Shown here in pieces: positions 26,501 through 62,149 of a DNA stretch of 64,000 nucleotides (position 1 is the stretch's first letter; each line of letters starts with the position of its first letter). The stretch covers positions 3,442,501 through 3,506,500 of the forward strand of contig CM054182.1 in the NCBI GenBank assembly GCA_028829895.1, given 5' to 3'. The stretch comes from Sinotaia quadrata. Its lineage: Eukaryota; Mollusca; Gastropoda; Architaenioglossa; Viviparidae. Made by a program: the position numbers and the translations under genes. The notes below the pieces were generated by a model. That model did not search any database. It was not told where the DNA came from and was given only the letters and a program-made list of their open reading frames with translations.

Positions 26501-27254
26501 AAATTCCTGAGGAAACAGAGCAATTATTAATCATAATATGGCAAGCAACAAGTTAAATTTTAGTATAACTGACATTAGCGTACAACAATTTGTGTGCAGA
26601 ATAACAGAAGACATGTATTCTTCATTATCAAAACAGAATGTTGGAGTTTTCATTGTTTATTTAAAAATAATTTTACAATGCATTGTTTTAATATGTGCTG
26701 TAAATGCACTATATGTGAAAGAAATTTCCTTTTTTAAACTGACAATTGCTAAAAATACCCATGATGTTACATTTAATACATTTTCATGTGTTAGTTACAG
26801 CACAACTAAAGCTCTCAAAATCTTAACCTACATACATTGATCATTCCTGTAAAATGCAATGTTTTCCAGAGTATTTTGGCTCTGTCTGTAAGTGGAAAGA
26901 AAATAAAATAAAAAACATTTTAAGTGAAAATAAAAAATGAAACTTTTTTTAGAAGAACAAGGACATGCTGGTTAAATGGTTTCAACTTTAAGAAAATAAA
27001 AAATATCCCAATAACTGCTCTTATAAAATAATGACTATAACATTTAAACATTTTTTTTACTGTCTGTAAAGGCCTCACTTCAAACTGATGAATGCACATA
27101 ACGAGATTACCAAGTATGTTATACATATATGACTAAGTTCAAAAGTGTGCACATAGTTTTGGTTTAATCCAGGTCATGGTGGCTATAATCTGAATCTTAA
27201 GTTGTAGGCTAAAGCCATTATTTTATTAATATATTTTTGTTGTTGTTGTAATCT
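23522..27254. other. GTPBP1 3' UTR and convergent intergenic region to ABAT
   Basis: GTPBP1 ends at 23521 and ABAT ends, from the other strand, at 27255, so the two genes converge. Candidate AATAAA signals for GTPBP1 lie at 23871-23876, 24344-24349 and 24945-24950. For ABAT a minus-strand AATAAA lies at 27222-27227, just past its stop. I cannot tell which are used. No other conserved coding block was found; the short frames are AT-driven. Confidence 0.55.
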
Positions 27255-50611
<23,357 letters not shown>

Positions 50612-51964
50612 TGTAAATTTGAAAGTACTCTCCCCTTGTTTCTCCCCTACCTTTCTTCAAGCAAGAACGTACTTTCCGTGGACTGAAAACCGTTTACTAG
50701 TTCTTGAGCCCGGCACAATGACAAGTCACGTGTTTCAGGACAAGGGGACGTAACCCTGACGCTAGTCGTCGCACAGTTCCGATGGAAACAAAGAAACACA
50801 AAACATAAAATGAATATAACATACTATCAGAACAGTTGTGCTCTGATATTAGAAGGACAAATTTACGGGATCAATTATGCTATAATGTTAGAAAGACAAA
50901 ATTACGGGATCCATTATGCTATAATATTAGAAGGACAAAAGTCCGACTTCTTAAATTCAGTGACTAAAGGATCCTGAAATTTGATCGCATACATTTTACT
51001 TCGGGCATTCGCTAAGGCGCTGGTGTAACTGTGGCTGATAAAAAGATGCGACTCTGATTATTTGGTCTATTTATGGAGTCACTTTATAGACCTAGAAAGA
51101 TACCTTAGCAGATTTTGGAGTCATTTTAACCATTTGCTCGGTGTTGGTGGGAGTGGTGTTAGAGAAAATGTGTAAAGTACGTTTTTCTGTCTTGAACTGG
51201 TGGGTATCAGTATAGGAAAGTCACATCTGAAACTGGGTTATTACAGCCATAACATCTTTCGTCGCTGCTTTGCAAATCGTGCGCGTGTGAAATGTGCAGA
51301 ATACTTAGATTGCACGTTTCCAATTGTGAACGAGGTCAATGCACGAAAGTAGGCCAAAGAGCTATCTTTAAGCCGTCGCATTGAAGCAGGCGATATCACG
51401 TGACATTAAACCCTTCGCATAAGGACGTTTAGAAAACTTAACTGACTTGCTGTAAGTCTTCTAGTTTGTTTTTTTTCCTAATATTTTTTTGTTTGCTCTT
51501 CTGGTTTTATAACTCAGACTGTTTTATTTATGTTTGCATTATTAGCAGACGGTTCAATTTTTGCTTTCGTCATTAACAGACGGCTTTATTTCTGTTTGCG
51601 TCATTAACAGACGACTTTATTTCTGTTTGCGTCATTAACAGACGGCACTTGTGTAATGCATGTTTCAGAATGAGGAATGAAGTGCGCCTTCCAAGTTTGT
51701 TCTATTAAAAATCCAAAATATTCTTCCCCCCACCCTGCAAATAACTTTTCGTTTTCAACAGCAACAGTATTTATATTATTTATTCTGTTGGCTGTTTAGA
51801 AATCACCGGAGCATTTAAAAAAAAAACTCACCACCACTACCAGATAAAAATATGAATAAACACAAAATTCTTTTTTATTTAAATTTTTTTGTCAGTGTCG
51901 GAGTACGCAGAGACGGACAGCGAGCTGAACACGTTATGTGATGACAGCGAGCTGAACACGTTAA
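50612..51964. other. ABAT upstream region with short tandem repeats
   Basis: This is the region 5' of the ABAT start codon (50611) and should hold its promoter and 5' UTR. No TATA box or initiator can be assigned with confidence. Three small tandem repeats are visible: a unit of about 39 bp (attatgctataatgttagaa type) at 50820-50940, a 31-bp unit (cattaacagacggctttatt) at 51540-51650, and a 27-bp direct duplication (agcgagctgaacacgtta) at 51917-51970. No coding block was recognised. Confidence 0.5.
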
Positions 51965-53551
51965 GTGATGACTAGAGTCAAACAACAATACTATAAGGGA
52001 GATCACCACGAACTGCCGTCAGTACATGTATATGTTTTCCACGAAGGAATCTGCCGTCAGATCGGTTACACATTGCGGCTGCCGGATTTTTATGACATTA
52101 TCGTGAAATTCGGCCTTGAGAAATGTGGACGAATTGTCGTCCAGAAAGGCAAGGTCAAAACAACATAGGGCATGCAATTCGACATCGGAAAAATCAACGA
52201 TGTTTCAATGGAAAATGGATATAAGTATCTTGGGATACTACAACATCAAGAAAATATGCAGAGAGAAGTGAAGTCCAAAGTTAAGAGAGAATATGAAAAA
52301 CGTGTTAGACAAGTCCTGAAGTCCAAGCTAAATGGGGCGAACAAAATACAAGCCCTTAATGCATACGCAATACCTGTAGTAAGCTACATTGGAGGTATCA
52401 TAGATTGGACAGCAAATGAAATAAATGAACTGGACAGAAAAACAAGAAACCTCTCACTATACATTTGCCTTACACCCCAAAGCAGACGTAGACAGGCTCT
52501 ATGTATCTCGAAAAATGGGAGGCCGAGGTCTCAAGAAAATCAACCATGTCATTGAAGGAGAAGTCATTGGCCTTCTGGACTACATCTGGAATAACAACAA
52601 AGATGATTCACTGATAGAAGCAGTAAAGATGAGTGGACTATTCCAACCCCCAGAAACAGACAAAGAAACATGGAAGAAAACAACGAATCAAGAACTAGCA
52701 CATACCTGGAGCCAGAAACCTCTGCATGGCCAGTATGTACGACAAGCCAACGAAATATCAACAAAGCAATCAACGTACAAATGGTTGAAAGAGGCAGGAT
52801 TGAAAGCAGAAACAGAAGCACTCATAACAGCTACACAAGATCAAGCACTCAACACCAAATCACACAAAACGAAGATCATGAAAACTTCAAATGATTCCAA
52901 ATGTAGACTCTGCAAATCCATGGATGAGACAATAGAGCACATACTATCTGGATGTCAGGTCCTGGCTGGAACAGAATACACCAAACGACACAATGAAGTG
53001 GCAAAACACATACATAAAAATCTGTGTGAGAACTATGGCATAAAAACCCCAGAAAGAGCATGGATGCACCAACCAGAAGCAGTCACCGAAACAGAAGAAG
53101 TCAAAATACTGTGGACTTCGAGATAAGAACAGACCGGGTGATTCCTGCAAGACGACCAGACATTGTGGTTCTCAATAAGTCCAACAGAACAGTAACAATC
53201 ATTGATGTCGCTGTTCCAAGTGATAGAAACATAACAACAAAAGAAAGAGAAAAAATAGAAAAATACCAAGACCTCAGATTAGAAATTCAGAGACTGTGGA
53301 ATGTGAAAGCAGAAGTGATACCTATAGTGATAGGAGCCTTGGGGAACATAACATCTGAATTGGAAGGCTACCTGAAAAAACTCCCTGGAAATTACAGACT
53401 CGCTCCACTACTCAAAGCAGCACTCCTCGGAAGTGCCCATATCCTCCGTAAAACCTTGGATCTCCCAGAATCTTGGTAAGATTCCGAGGCCTTGGATCAC
53501 AACCGACAGTCAAGCAGAAGTCGTGGAAAGAGGCATAATAATAATAATAAT
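51965..53551 (+). pseudogene. Broken non-LTR retrotransposon 3' end (RT end, CCHC, restriction-like endonuclease)
   Basis: Three overlapping frames together read as the C-terminal part of one polyprotein. FGLEKCGRIVVQKGK, then a TAG stop near 52166, then YKYLGILQ and NGANKIQALNAYAIPVVSY match the end of a reverse transcriptase. After a frameshift near 52460-52490, RLYVSRKMGGRGL and the knuckle CRLCKSMDETIEHILSGC follow. A second, 1-nt shift near 53115 leads to RPDIVVLNK...IIDVAVPSD and GALGNITSELEGYLKKL, the PD-(D/E)XK-type endonuclease of RLE-bearing elements (R2/R4/NeSL/CRE type). The copy ends in an (ATA)n tail at 53533-53551. It is 5' truncated, with at least one stop and two shifts, and therefore dead. 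Homology before about 52070 is uncertain. Confidence 0.9.
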
Positions 53552-56500
53552 CTGTATTAGTCATATGACTGAAACAATTCAAATTGTACAAACATTTAAT
53601 CAGTAAATGTTAATTTTTTGAAAGTACCATCGATGGCTCACCTAAAAATATTCACCAGCAAGATGTCTAATAACCATTATGAAGTTGTGTATTGTATTTT
53701 ATCTGTATTCTTAATTAAAATATTAAAAATATTTATGCATATACAAAAAAATCCCACTGCATGCTCACATTTAATTCATTAGAAATGTGTTTAATAATAA
53801 TATGTAATATTAATACTATAAGTTTTATTTATATTTTATATTTGCAGTACTACGAGTGTCCACTCATAGTAAACAGTTATTCTGTACAAGTAGTTCAAAA
53901 AAAAGATATTAAAAAATATTAGTACCCTAAGAGTAAGGCCAAACTAAAAATTCAAACATATATCTTTGTAACGTAATTTTAACATTAACTATCAGTAGCA
54001 AATAATAAGCAAGTTGATAAAACAAGCAACAACATTACACAAGACCAGTTTCTAATAAAGAAAAAAAGCAGTAATTTTATAAATGTTTTATTAGTAGTTC
54101 TAAGTAAGTTAAGTAGTATTTGCACAAACTGAATAATAAATATTAATAATACTTAAAACATACATCATTACATACCTCCAGTGTAGATTTCTCGTAGTAA
54201 GAAGTAACAGTAAGACGTTGAGCCAGTATACCCATAATATGTATATGTACTGTCATTGATATAAGAACAAATTAAAATTATATACTTTACAGAATGAAAA
54301 GTATGAGGAAGATTATTTTAATAGCAGAAGTCAGAGGTACATTTAGAGTAGTACTGATTTGCATATTAATTAAATTATTTCTACTGAACTCAAATGAATT
54401 GTTATTATCTTGAGAGATTATAACAAGAAAGTTGAGCACAACTTGCATTTGTTGACAGCATAGTACGATTGAAACCATTCAATTCTTTTCATAAATGACT
54501 GAAAGGGAGGTAAGTTTATGTGTATAATTCTAATTAATATAGAGATTTTACATGTAAATACATTGAAATACTTTTTGTAATTTAAAGTTTTCCATACTAT
54601 ATTTATGTATTAATTTTATACTAATGATTATTTTATTATGTACATCATTATTTACTTTTAAAAATTATACTGTGTGCGTATTGGTTGCTTTATTCAAATA
54701 TTTTATTAGGTTGTCATTTATTATTATTAATATTTATTTGTACCTCTCCACAAAATTTTAATGTGTACATTATATCAATTGCTAATAAACATATAGGAAA
54801 ATGACAAAACTAAAAATCCAAGCATTGCTTTTATAAAAACTTAAATGTTTACATAGCAAAATTTAGCAGTTATTCGGTCGGCTGAACTACCTAGATCTAC
54901 ATTCTAAGTAATAAATCTATTTGCCTCGCATTCAAATGTTATAGTTTAATCAGAGAGGTTAATCTTGATTGTTTTACTGGACTAGATAAATCTACCGTCT
55001 GCTGCCAATGAAAGTGACTTACAACACGTGTTGTCAATGTGTCAAATATATCCTGATGAATCTCTTTCACTTTCTGTTTCATCATACTCCAAATGATAAA
55101 GTGCTAATCGTTGGGTTTTTTTTTTTTAAAATCGATTTGAGATATCTCCTCTTATCGTTTACACCTTCCTCTTACATAATTATGTGGCTCGTCACGACTT
55201 TGCTGCCTCTCATTTGACGTAACGAGCTTATGCGTTTCCGAAGACGCCCGAAGCCTTGTTTCGACTAAGTCCGTTTTATTGTCGTCTTGTTCTGCTTGTA
55301 ATGTACACATCAGGCATTTTCCCTCTTGTTGTGCTTAATTATGAACTCACAAGCACAAAAAGTACGTGTACAATACACATACACACACACATGCACGCAC
55401 ACACACACACACACGCGCGCGCGAACACGCACATACACATATAATCTTATTTATGTACAGCACGTCAGTGAGTGGAGAACTCAGCTCGCGTGACTGTCAG
55501 TGTTGTGACAACTCTGGTGTTGCTAATGTGCGTAAAAATGTTAATGTCAGTGTTCTGAATTCAACTTTGGTGTGGATTAATAATATACGTGTAAATTTTA
55601 AACTAAGAATTCTAACAGCTCTTGGTATTTTTGTCTCCAAACTTACACCCTTCCAGAAAAATCCCAAACAAACACATTAAAACCAAACCAAGATCTAAGT
55701 GCACTGAAAAGGAAATATAATTTATTCACTAAAAAGCGAGTGAACATTAAATACTTTTTTCTGAAACAAACTTCATACAAGAAACTGAGAACAAAAGCCG
55801 AAAGTTAATACATTAATATAAAGTCACAGTATGCTAATTATTACAATTACTATATCTTTAATTTTTAAATCAAAATGTAAACTTCAACCTAGTTTAAATT
55901 TATCAAAATAGAATAATAAAAAGTTCACTTTTGAACTGTTTGTATTTTCTCATAAATTATTTCCCTTTCTAGACATATTTAGAACATTAAAGTTATATAT
56001 CTGTTACTAAAGTGATATATTGATTTTATCAGCCAGGCGTATTGTTTATTATTTCTTTCCATTAAAACACTAGGCAGATGAAATCCTTTGCTAACATTAA
56101 GGAAAATATTTAAAAGTGTAATTTTAATACTTTGATTCATTCCATAATTTAATAACAAAACTGTTAAACAAGCAAATACAGAGACACACTCACAACAATA
56201 ATTTAAAATTTAGCCTGCACTTTCTGTATGTTTTTGTGAAAAAGAAACAAAAAGAGTAGTTTTTAAAAATCATTCTTAAAATCTTGCTTTCTGACATGTG
56301 TGTCATGTGACATTAATCCAATCTGTTACAAAGGATTTCGCGAATTCGGACAACTGACATTCTATATTCAATAGCTCCACAATCGTCTTAAAGCATAACA
56401 GTTTAGTTTTTCGTTTCTAGTCACACACTTCTCCCCTCATCCCCCTTCCACACTAATCCATGTCTCTCCTAACCCCTTTCATACCAATCTCCTTTCAACC

Positions 56501-57909
56501 CCTTCCATACCAAGCCATGTTCCTTCACCCTGTTCCATGCTAACCCATCTCTCCTCTAATCCCTTCTACCCCAAGCCATGTCTCCTCTCACCACTTCCAC
56601 GCTAGCCCATCTCTCCTCTAATTTATTCCATACCAAGCCATGTCTTCTCTAATACCTTCCATACCAAGCTGTTTCCTCTAATTCTTTCCATACCAAGCCA
56701 TGTCTCCTTTCACCCCTTCCATGCTAACCATTGTCTCCTCTCACCACTTTCCATGCTAACCCATGTCTCCTCTAATTCCTTCCAAACAAAGCTATGTCTT
56801 CTCTAATTCCTTCCATACCAAGCTATGTCTCCTCTAAGTCCTTCCATACCAAGCCATGTCTCTTCTAATTCCTTCCATACAAAGCTATGTCTTCTCTAAT
56901 TCCTTCCATACCAACCCATGTCTTAACTTCCACATTTTAGCGTCACTGAAAGTCTCATAAAGCGCAGAAAATGGCTCGTAAATAATTGCTTCGGTACACG
57001 CATTAGGTGCAAGTGCACTTATAAATTAAAATGACTTAAGCGACAATGCAGCTCGCTTGTACGGCGACGTACTGAGCACCGGCCTGTACAAAGTCAGCAA
57101 TAATTTTGAACTGATTACACAACATTAAAGTTAAATCACAACTTTCTAGATTCCTTTTATGCACATACTGATCAAGAACCCCAAAAAAATTTTTTTTAAA
57201 GTATTTATGTTTGTGTTCTAATAAAATATAATGTTAAAGTATGTATTAATGGTGTAAATGTGTGTGTGTGCGTGTGTATCTATGTACATGCGTGCGTGCG
57301 TGTGAGCGATCTACATAGTGGTTGGAACCACAGGATATAGTGAGAGGAATCAAGTCCCTCCAGAGCTATGAGGGCCGATGACGTCCGAAGACGAAAGGCC
57401 CCGCGCAAGCCCTAGAGAGGAATGACGCCACTACCACCATATAGACACGCGGAGATGTTACAAGCTTTGTGGGGACTACCGAAAGACAATGGCGTTCGAT
57501 GATTAAGTCAAGAAGAAAAGAAGAAAGCAATGGGAAACTGTACCCAAAATACTGGAGTGCGTTCGATCAAATAGACATATTTATCGGTGCTGAATACTGT
57601 CCTGGCTGACCTCATCCTCCTATAATGCCATACAGTCAGTCATGTATTATCAAATTTAGTCAAAAATTAATTAAAGGATTAAAGTTCCCAAGTGACATTA
57701 ACCGACAATTTATTCAAATGTAGTGTGCTACATTATTTTTTTTTATAAAGCTGTTGTTTTTTTAATAGTTACATTTTTTTAAAATTCACGATCAGCACAG
57801 TGGTCGTTATATGAAATAGGTCCTTGTAGAACGTGTGACGTGACTAGACATGAGGTGAAGTCGAGTCTGTCGAGATCACCCGATGACGTCAGTCATGTCA
57901 CGTGATGAG
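53552..57909. other. Intergenic region between the two ABAT paralogues
   Basis: This is AT-rich sequence 3' of the ABAT paralogue and 5' of ABAT on the minus strand. It holds the remnant's flank, a CA/CG-rich patch at 55370-55440, the pyrimidine-rich array at 56420-56935 and a GC-richer block at about 57300-57560. No conserved coding block was found. Open frames at 55008-55680 are CA-repeat or AT-driven. Confidence 0.5.
56420..56935. repeat. Degenerate pyrimidine-rich minisatellite, unit about 30-34 bp, about 15 copies
   Basis: The motif ccatgtctcctctaattcct plus tccataccaag repeats with many substitutions and length changes (ccccttccatgctaac, cttctctaatacc). One strand is strongly C/T-rich. 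Confidence 0.88.
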
Positions 57910-59606
57910 CTACTTTAGGTCCATGAGCACGGAGTTTAGCTTATCCAGGAAAATGTCCACATGGTGACGTCTTATGGTCAGCGTTGGCCGTAACCGCAGG
58001 GACTTGGTGCCGCAGTTTCCAGCATTGACACCTGCAAGAAAACAGCGACCGAATTAACGATGACATTGACACCTGCAAGAAAACAGCGACCGAATTAACG
58101 ATGACATTGACACCTGCAAGAAAACAGCGACCGAATTAACGATGACATTGACACCTGCAAGAAAACAGCGACCGAATTAACGATGACATTGACTGTTGCA
58201 GTTTCTTGTGAAGTGTTCTGTGTAATTACTATTTATTATTGTTACTACTGTTACTGATACTACTATTACTTCTGTTACTATTACTGCTGTCATTACTACT
58301 GCAACTATTAATCATTCATACATTATGATCCTATTCTACTTCTGTTACTGCTCCTGTTGCTATTGCAATAGTTTGACTACTACCATTGACTGCTATAACA
58401 ATAACATTTTTTACTACTTCTAGTAATACTATTATTTTTCTACTTCCATTATCTATATACATCTTTTTTTTTTTAAAAAAGAAAAGATTTTTATGCATAA
58501 AAACTCGTGTACAGAGGTCAGAACAGTTTAAGTTATATATCTTAAGTGTTTTTACTTTGTTTTTAATGGACAGAATTGTTTAAGTTACAAAATTTAGGTG
58601 TTTTGCCTTGTTTTTAAAGGACAGAATTGTTTAAGTTACATATTTTAAGTGTTTTTGCTTTGTTTTAAAGGATGGACAAAATATTCAAATTACATAGTTT
58701 TAAGTGTGATTTAGCTTTGTTTTAAAAGATCAGATCTATTTAAGTAACATATTTGCAGTGTATTTGCTTTAGTTTAAAAGAGAGACAAAATTAATCAAAT
58801 CACATATTTTGTTAGTGTGTTTTTTTTTGAGTGTGTCAGAATTGTTCCATTTACATATTCAATTAGTGCGTTTTTTCTTTAAATCATCACTACTTTCTGG
58901 AACAAATTTAAGCCACTAATACATTTCACTTAATGAGAGAAAAAAAACGAAATTAGAATACATTTCTTAAACTGCATTTGACGCATTACTGTTAGTGTTG
59001 GTTTGTTCATGCTCCATAATTTTATTTCCAGTTTTGTAACAATAGTAATAATAACAATAACAAAACGACAGCAACTACGAGAATAGAAATATGATGATAT
59101 GATGGCGATGATGATGATGGTGGTGGTCATGAAGGTAATGATGAAGACGATGCTGCTGATGATGGTGGAGGAGGAGGCGGCGGTGGTGGTGGTGGTGGTG
59201 GTGGAGGAGGAGGAAGAAAACGAGCACACCTAAATATTAAATCTATTTTTTAAAATCCATTTAATTATTAAAATATCCACGAAGGTCAGGGACTCGAACT
59301 CTAGCTGTGCAATGCTCGTACAACTCTTTGGAGGAAAAAGTTCATATCTGACTGAAATCAATCAAACATCTGCTGCACCACTAAGATCCAAGCTTCTTGT
59401 CTCTCGGTTATAATCAATTTCACGAAACAAAGCCACAACAGATTGAATAATTCGCAAAGGGTCAAAATGCTGTTTGGTGTGGCATGTGTGTACGTGCGCA
59501 GATTCGGTAAAAAGGGAGTGAAGATAGATAGCGGTAGACCTAAACATCGAGAAAAGAATTTGAATGCAGTAAATTCCTCATTGAAATATAGTCAACAAAC
59601 ACACAC

Positions 59607-59653
<47 letters not shown>

Positions 59654-62061
59654 GACTGTTGTATGGTAATGCGAGTGTTCTTTATGTTATGAAATAACAA
59701 ATAAATTTTTAGAGATTTATTTAAATATATAAATTTCTTTTTTTTTCTTAATGTTTTTCCTTTTTTTTTTTTTTTTTGGGGGGGGGGGGGCGGGCTGGTT
59801 GTTTGTTGCTTTGTTTTTTTTTTTCTAAATGCTTTGAATAATGAAATTTAAGACATGTAAGTTAGCACTGTGTATTAGTTACTTGTAAGCAAGCACATTT
59901 ATGGGAGATAACTCCATTTTACTTTCAACATATGCATGTATCCTACATTTCTGAATGTGAGAAAATATGAACGATTCCTGGCTGGCATTTCACTTATTTC
60001 TTTTAAAAATTACATCAGCACAGAGGAAGGGAGAGTATTTGACCAATCGATTTTGCTTTCGACAGAAGCCCAAGAGAGGCGGTGAAGATTTAATTTGGTC
60101 TCGTTTCCATCTTGATATTGGATCTTTCGGACTACTCAATATTCGGGCCCAGACCTTTCTCTGGAACCTGTAGCTTGCCAGAAGTAATCGATTCCTTGAT
60201 CTTGTGCGCAGCTGTCACCGAGCGCGGTAGAATTAAAAAAAGTGTCGTGTGAATAAGTGGTTGCAAGCGCTTCATTTTGTTCAGCCTATTAGATTAATGA
60301 ATGAAGACGACGTCGACGACTACGACAACGATCACATAAGCGCCTATATCTTCGTTCATAATGGTGGTTGTGGTGAGGGAAAGTGGTGGTGGTGGTGGTT
60401 TTAGTGTCTCTAGCTTGAGTGTGTGTAACTTTGCCGTAAGCGCTTGTAATAGAAATACAGTTATTCTAGAGACGAGGGCAGTGTTTTCACACATAAGACG
60501 TTATATGGGCGAGGGCAGTGTTTTCACACATAAGACGTTATATGGGCGAGGGCAGTGTTTTCACACATAAGACGTTATACGGGCGAGGGCAGTGTTTTCA
60601 CACATAAGACGTTATACGGGCGAGGGCAGTGTTTTCACACATAAGACGTTATACGGGCGAGGGCAGTGTTTTCACACATAAGACGTTATATGGGCGAGGG
60701 CAGTGTTTTCACACATAAGACGTTATAGGGGCGAGGGCAGTGTTTTCACACATAAGACGTTATACGGGCGAGGGCAGTGTTTTCACACATAAGACGTTAT
60801 ACGGGCGAGGGCAGTGTTTTCACACATAAGACGTTATACGGGCGAGGGCAGTGTTTTCACACATAAGACGTTATATGGGCGAGGGCAGTGTTTTTATAAA
60901 TAGACGTTATAAAGAGGAGTGTTTTCATTATACTGACATTATAAAGAGGATGACTGTGTTTTCATACAAACACTTTATAAAGAGGATAGTAGTGTTTTCA
61001 TACATAGATGTTATAAAGACGATGGCAGTATTTTAACAGAGATATTTAGACTGGAAAGTAGTGTTTGAACACAAGACGCATTAAAAGTGAAGGCAGAGTG
61101 TGTACAACACTCGCTGTAGATACGAAGGCAGTTTATGTGTAACACAGTCACTCTACATATGAAGACAGTGTATTAATACAGTCACCTTAGATATGAATCA
61201 GTGTGTGTAACACAGTCACTGTAAATATGAAGATAGTTGTGCAACACAGTCATTGTAGTTATGAAAGCAGTTCTTAATATATAGAAAGTCTAGATATGAA
61301 GATAGTTGTCAACACAGTCATTGTAGTTATGAAAGCAGTTCTTAATATATAGAAAGTCTAGATATGAAGATAGTTGTGCAACACAGTCATTGTAGTTATG
61401 AAAGCAGTTCTTAATATATAAAGTCTAGATATGAAGATAGTTGTCAACACAGTCATTGTAGTTATGAAAGCAGTTTTTAATATATAGAAAGTCTAGAGAA
61501 GAAGACAATGCTTTCTCATTTTGCCCGTCGGCGCGAACGTTGAAAATCGGTCGTTTTAAATTCTGTAAACGGCAGAACACTGAGCAAATCTAATTTCATG
61601 CTCTAGTCATTCAAACATCTAATAGATTTTATGTCTTCATCTTTCATTTGCAGTCAGTTCTCTCTAGCCAGTGACAATTCCGGACATCCAAACTATCCCG
61701 AGAAAAAATTCTATAAGTGCAGGACGTGACATCACAAATAACAGAACCTCACCACAAAGAAAGAGACAACATTCCATACATTAGACCGTCAAGCTTATGC
61801 TGCCCTTAAAGGCTTAAACACTGAGACTACTAAACTTATGTTGCTCTTAAACACTGAGACTACTAAACTTATGTTGCTCTTAAACACTGAGACTACTAAA
61901 CTCATCAACCAGAAATGTACAAGTGCGTGTGCAGGATAAGCCTATGTGTACTTCAATCATTAGGATTATACTTAAGTTTACAAATACTTATGAACTTTGG
62001 GAATGAAACGCGAACACTTGACAACAGCAACAACAACAATATGAAACACGGATAAAATACA

Positions 62062-62149
<88 letters not shown>

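Noticed and set aside
26538..26840. 100-codon plus-strand frame between GTPBP1 and ABAT
   Set aside because: No recognisable motif, AT-rich codons and no splice or promoter support.
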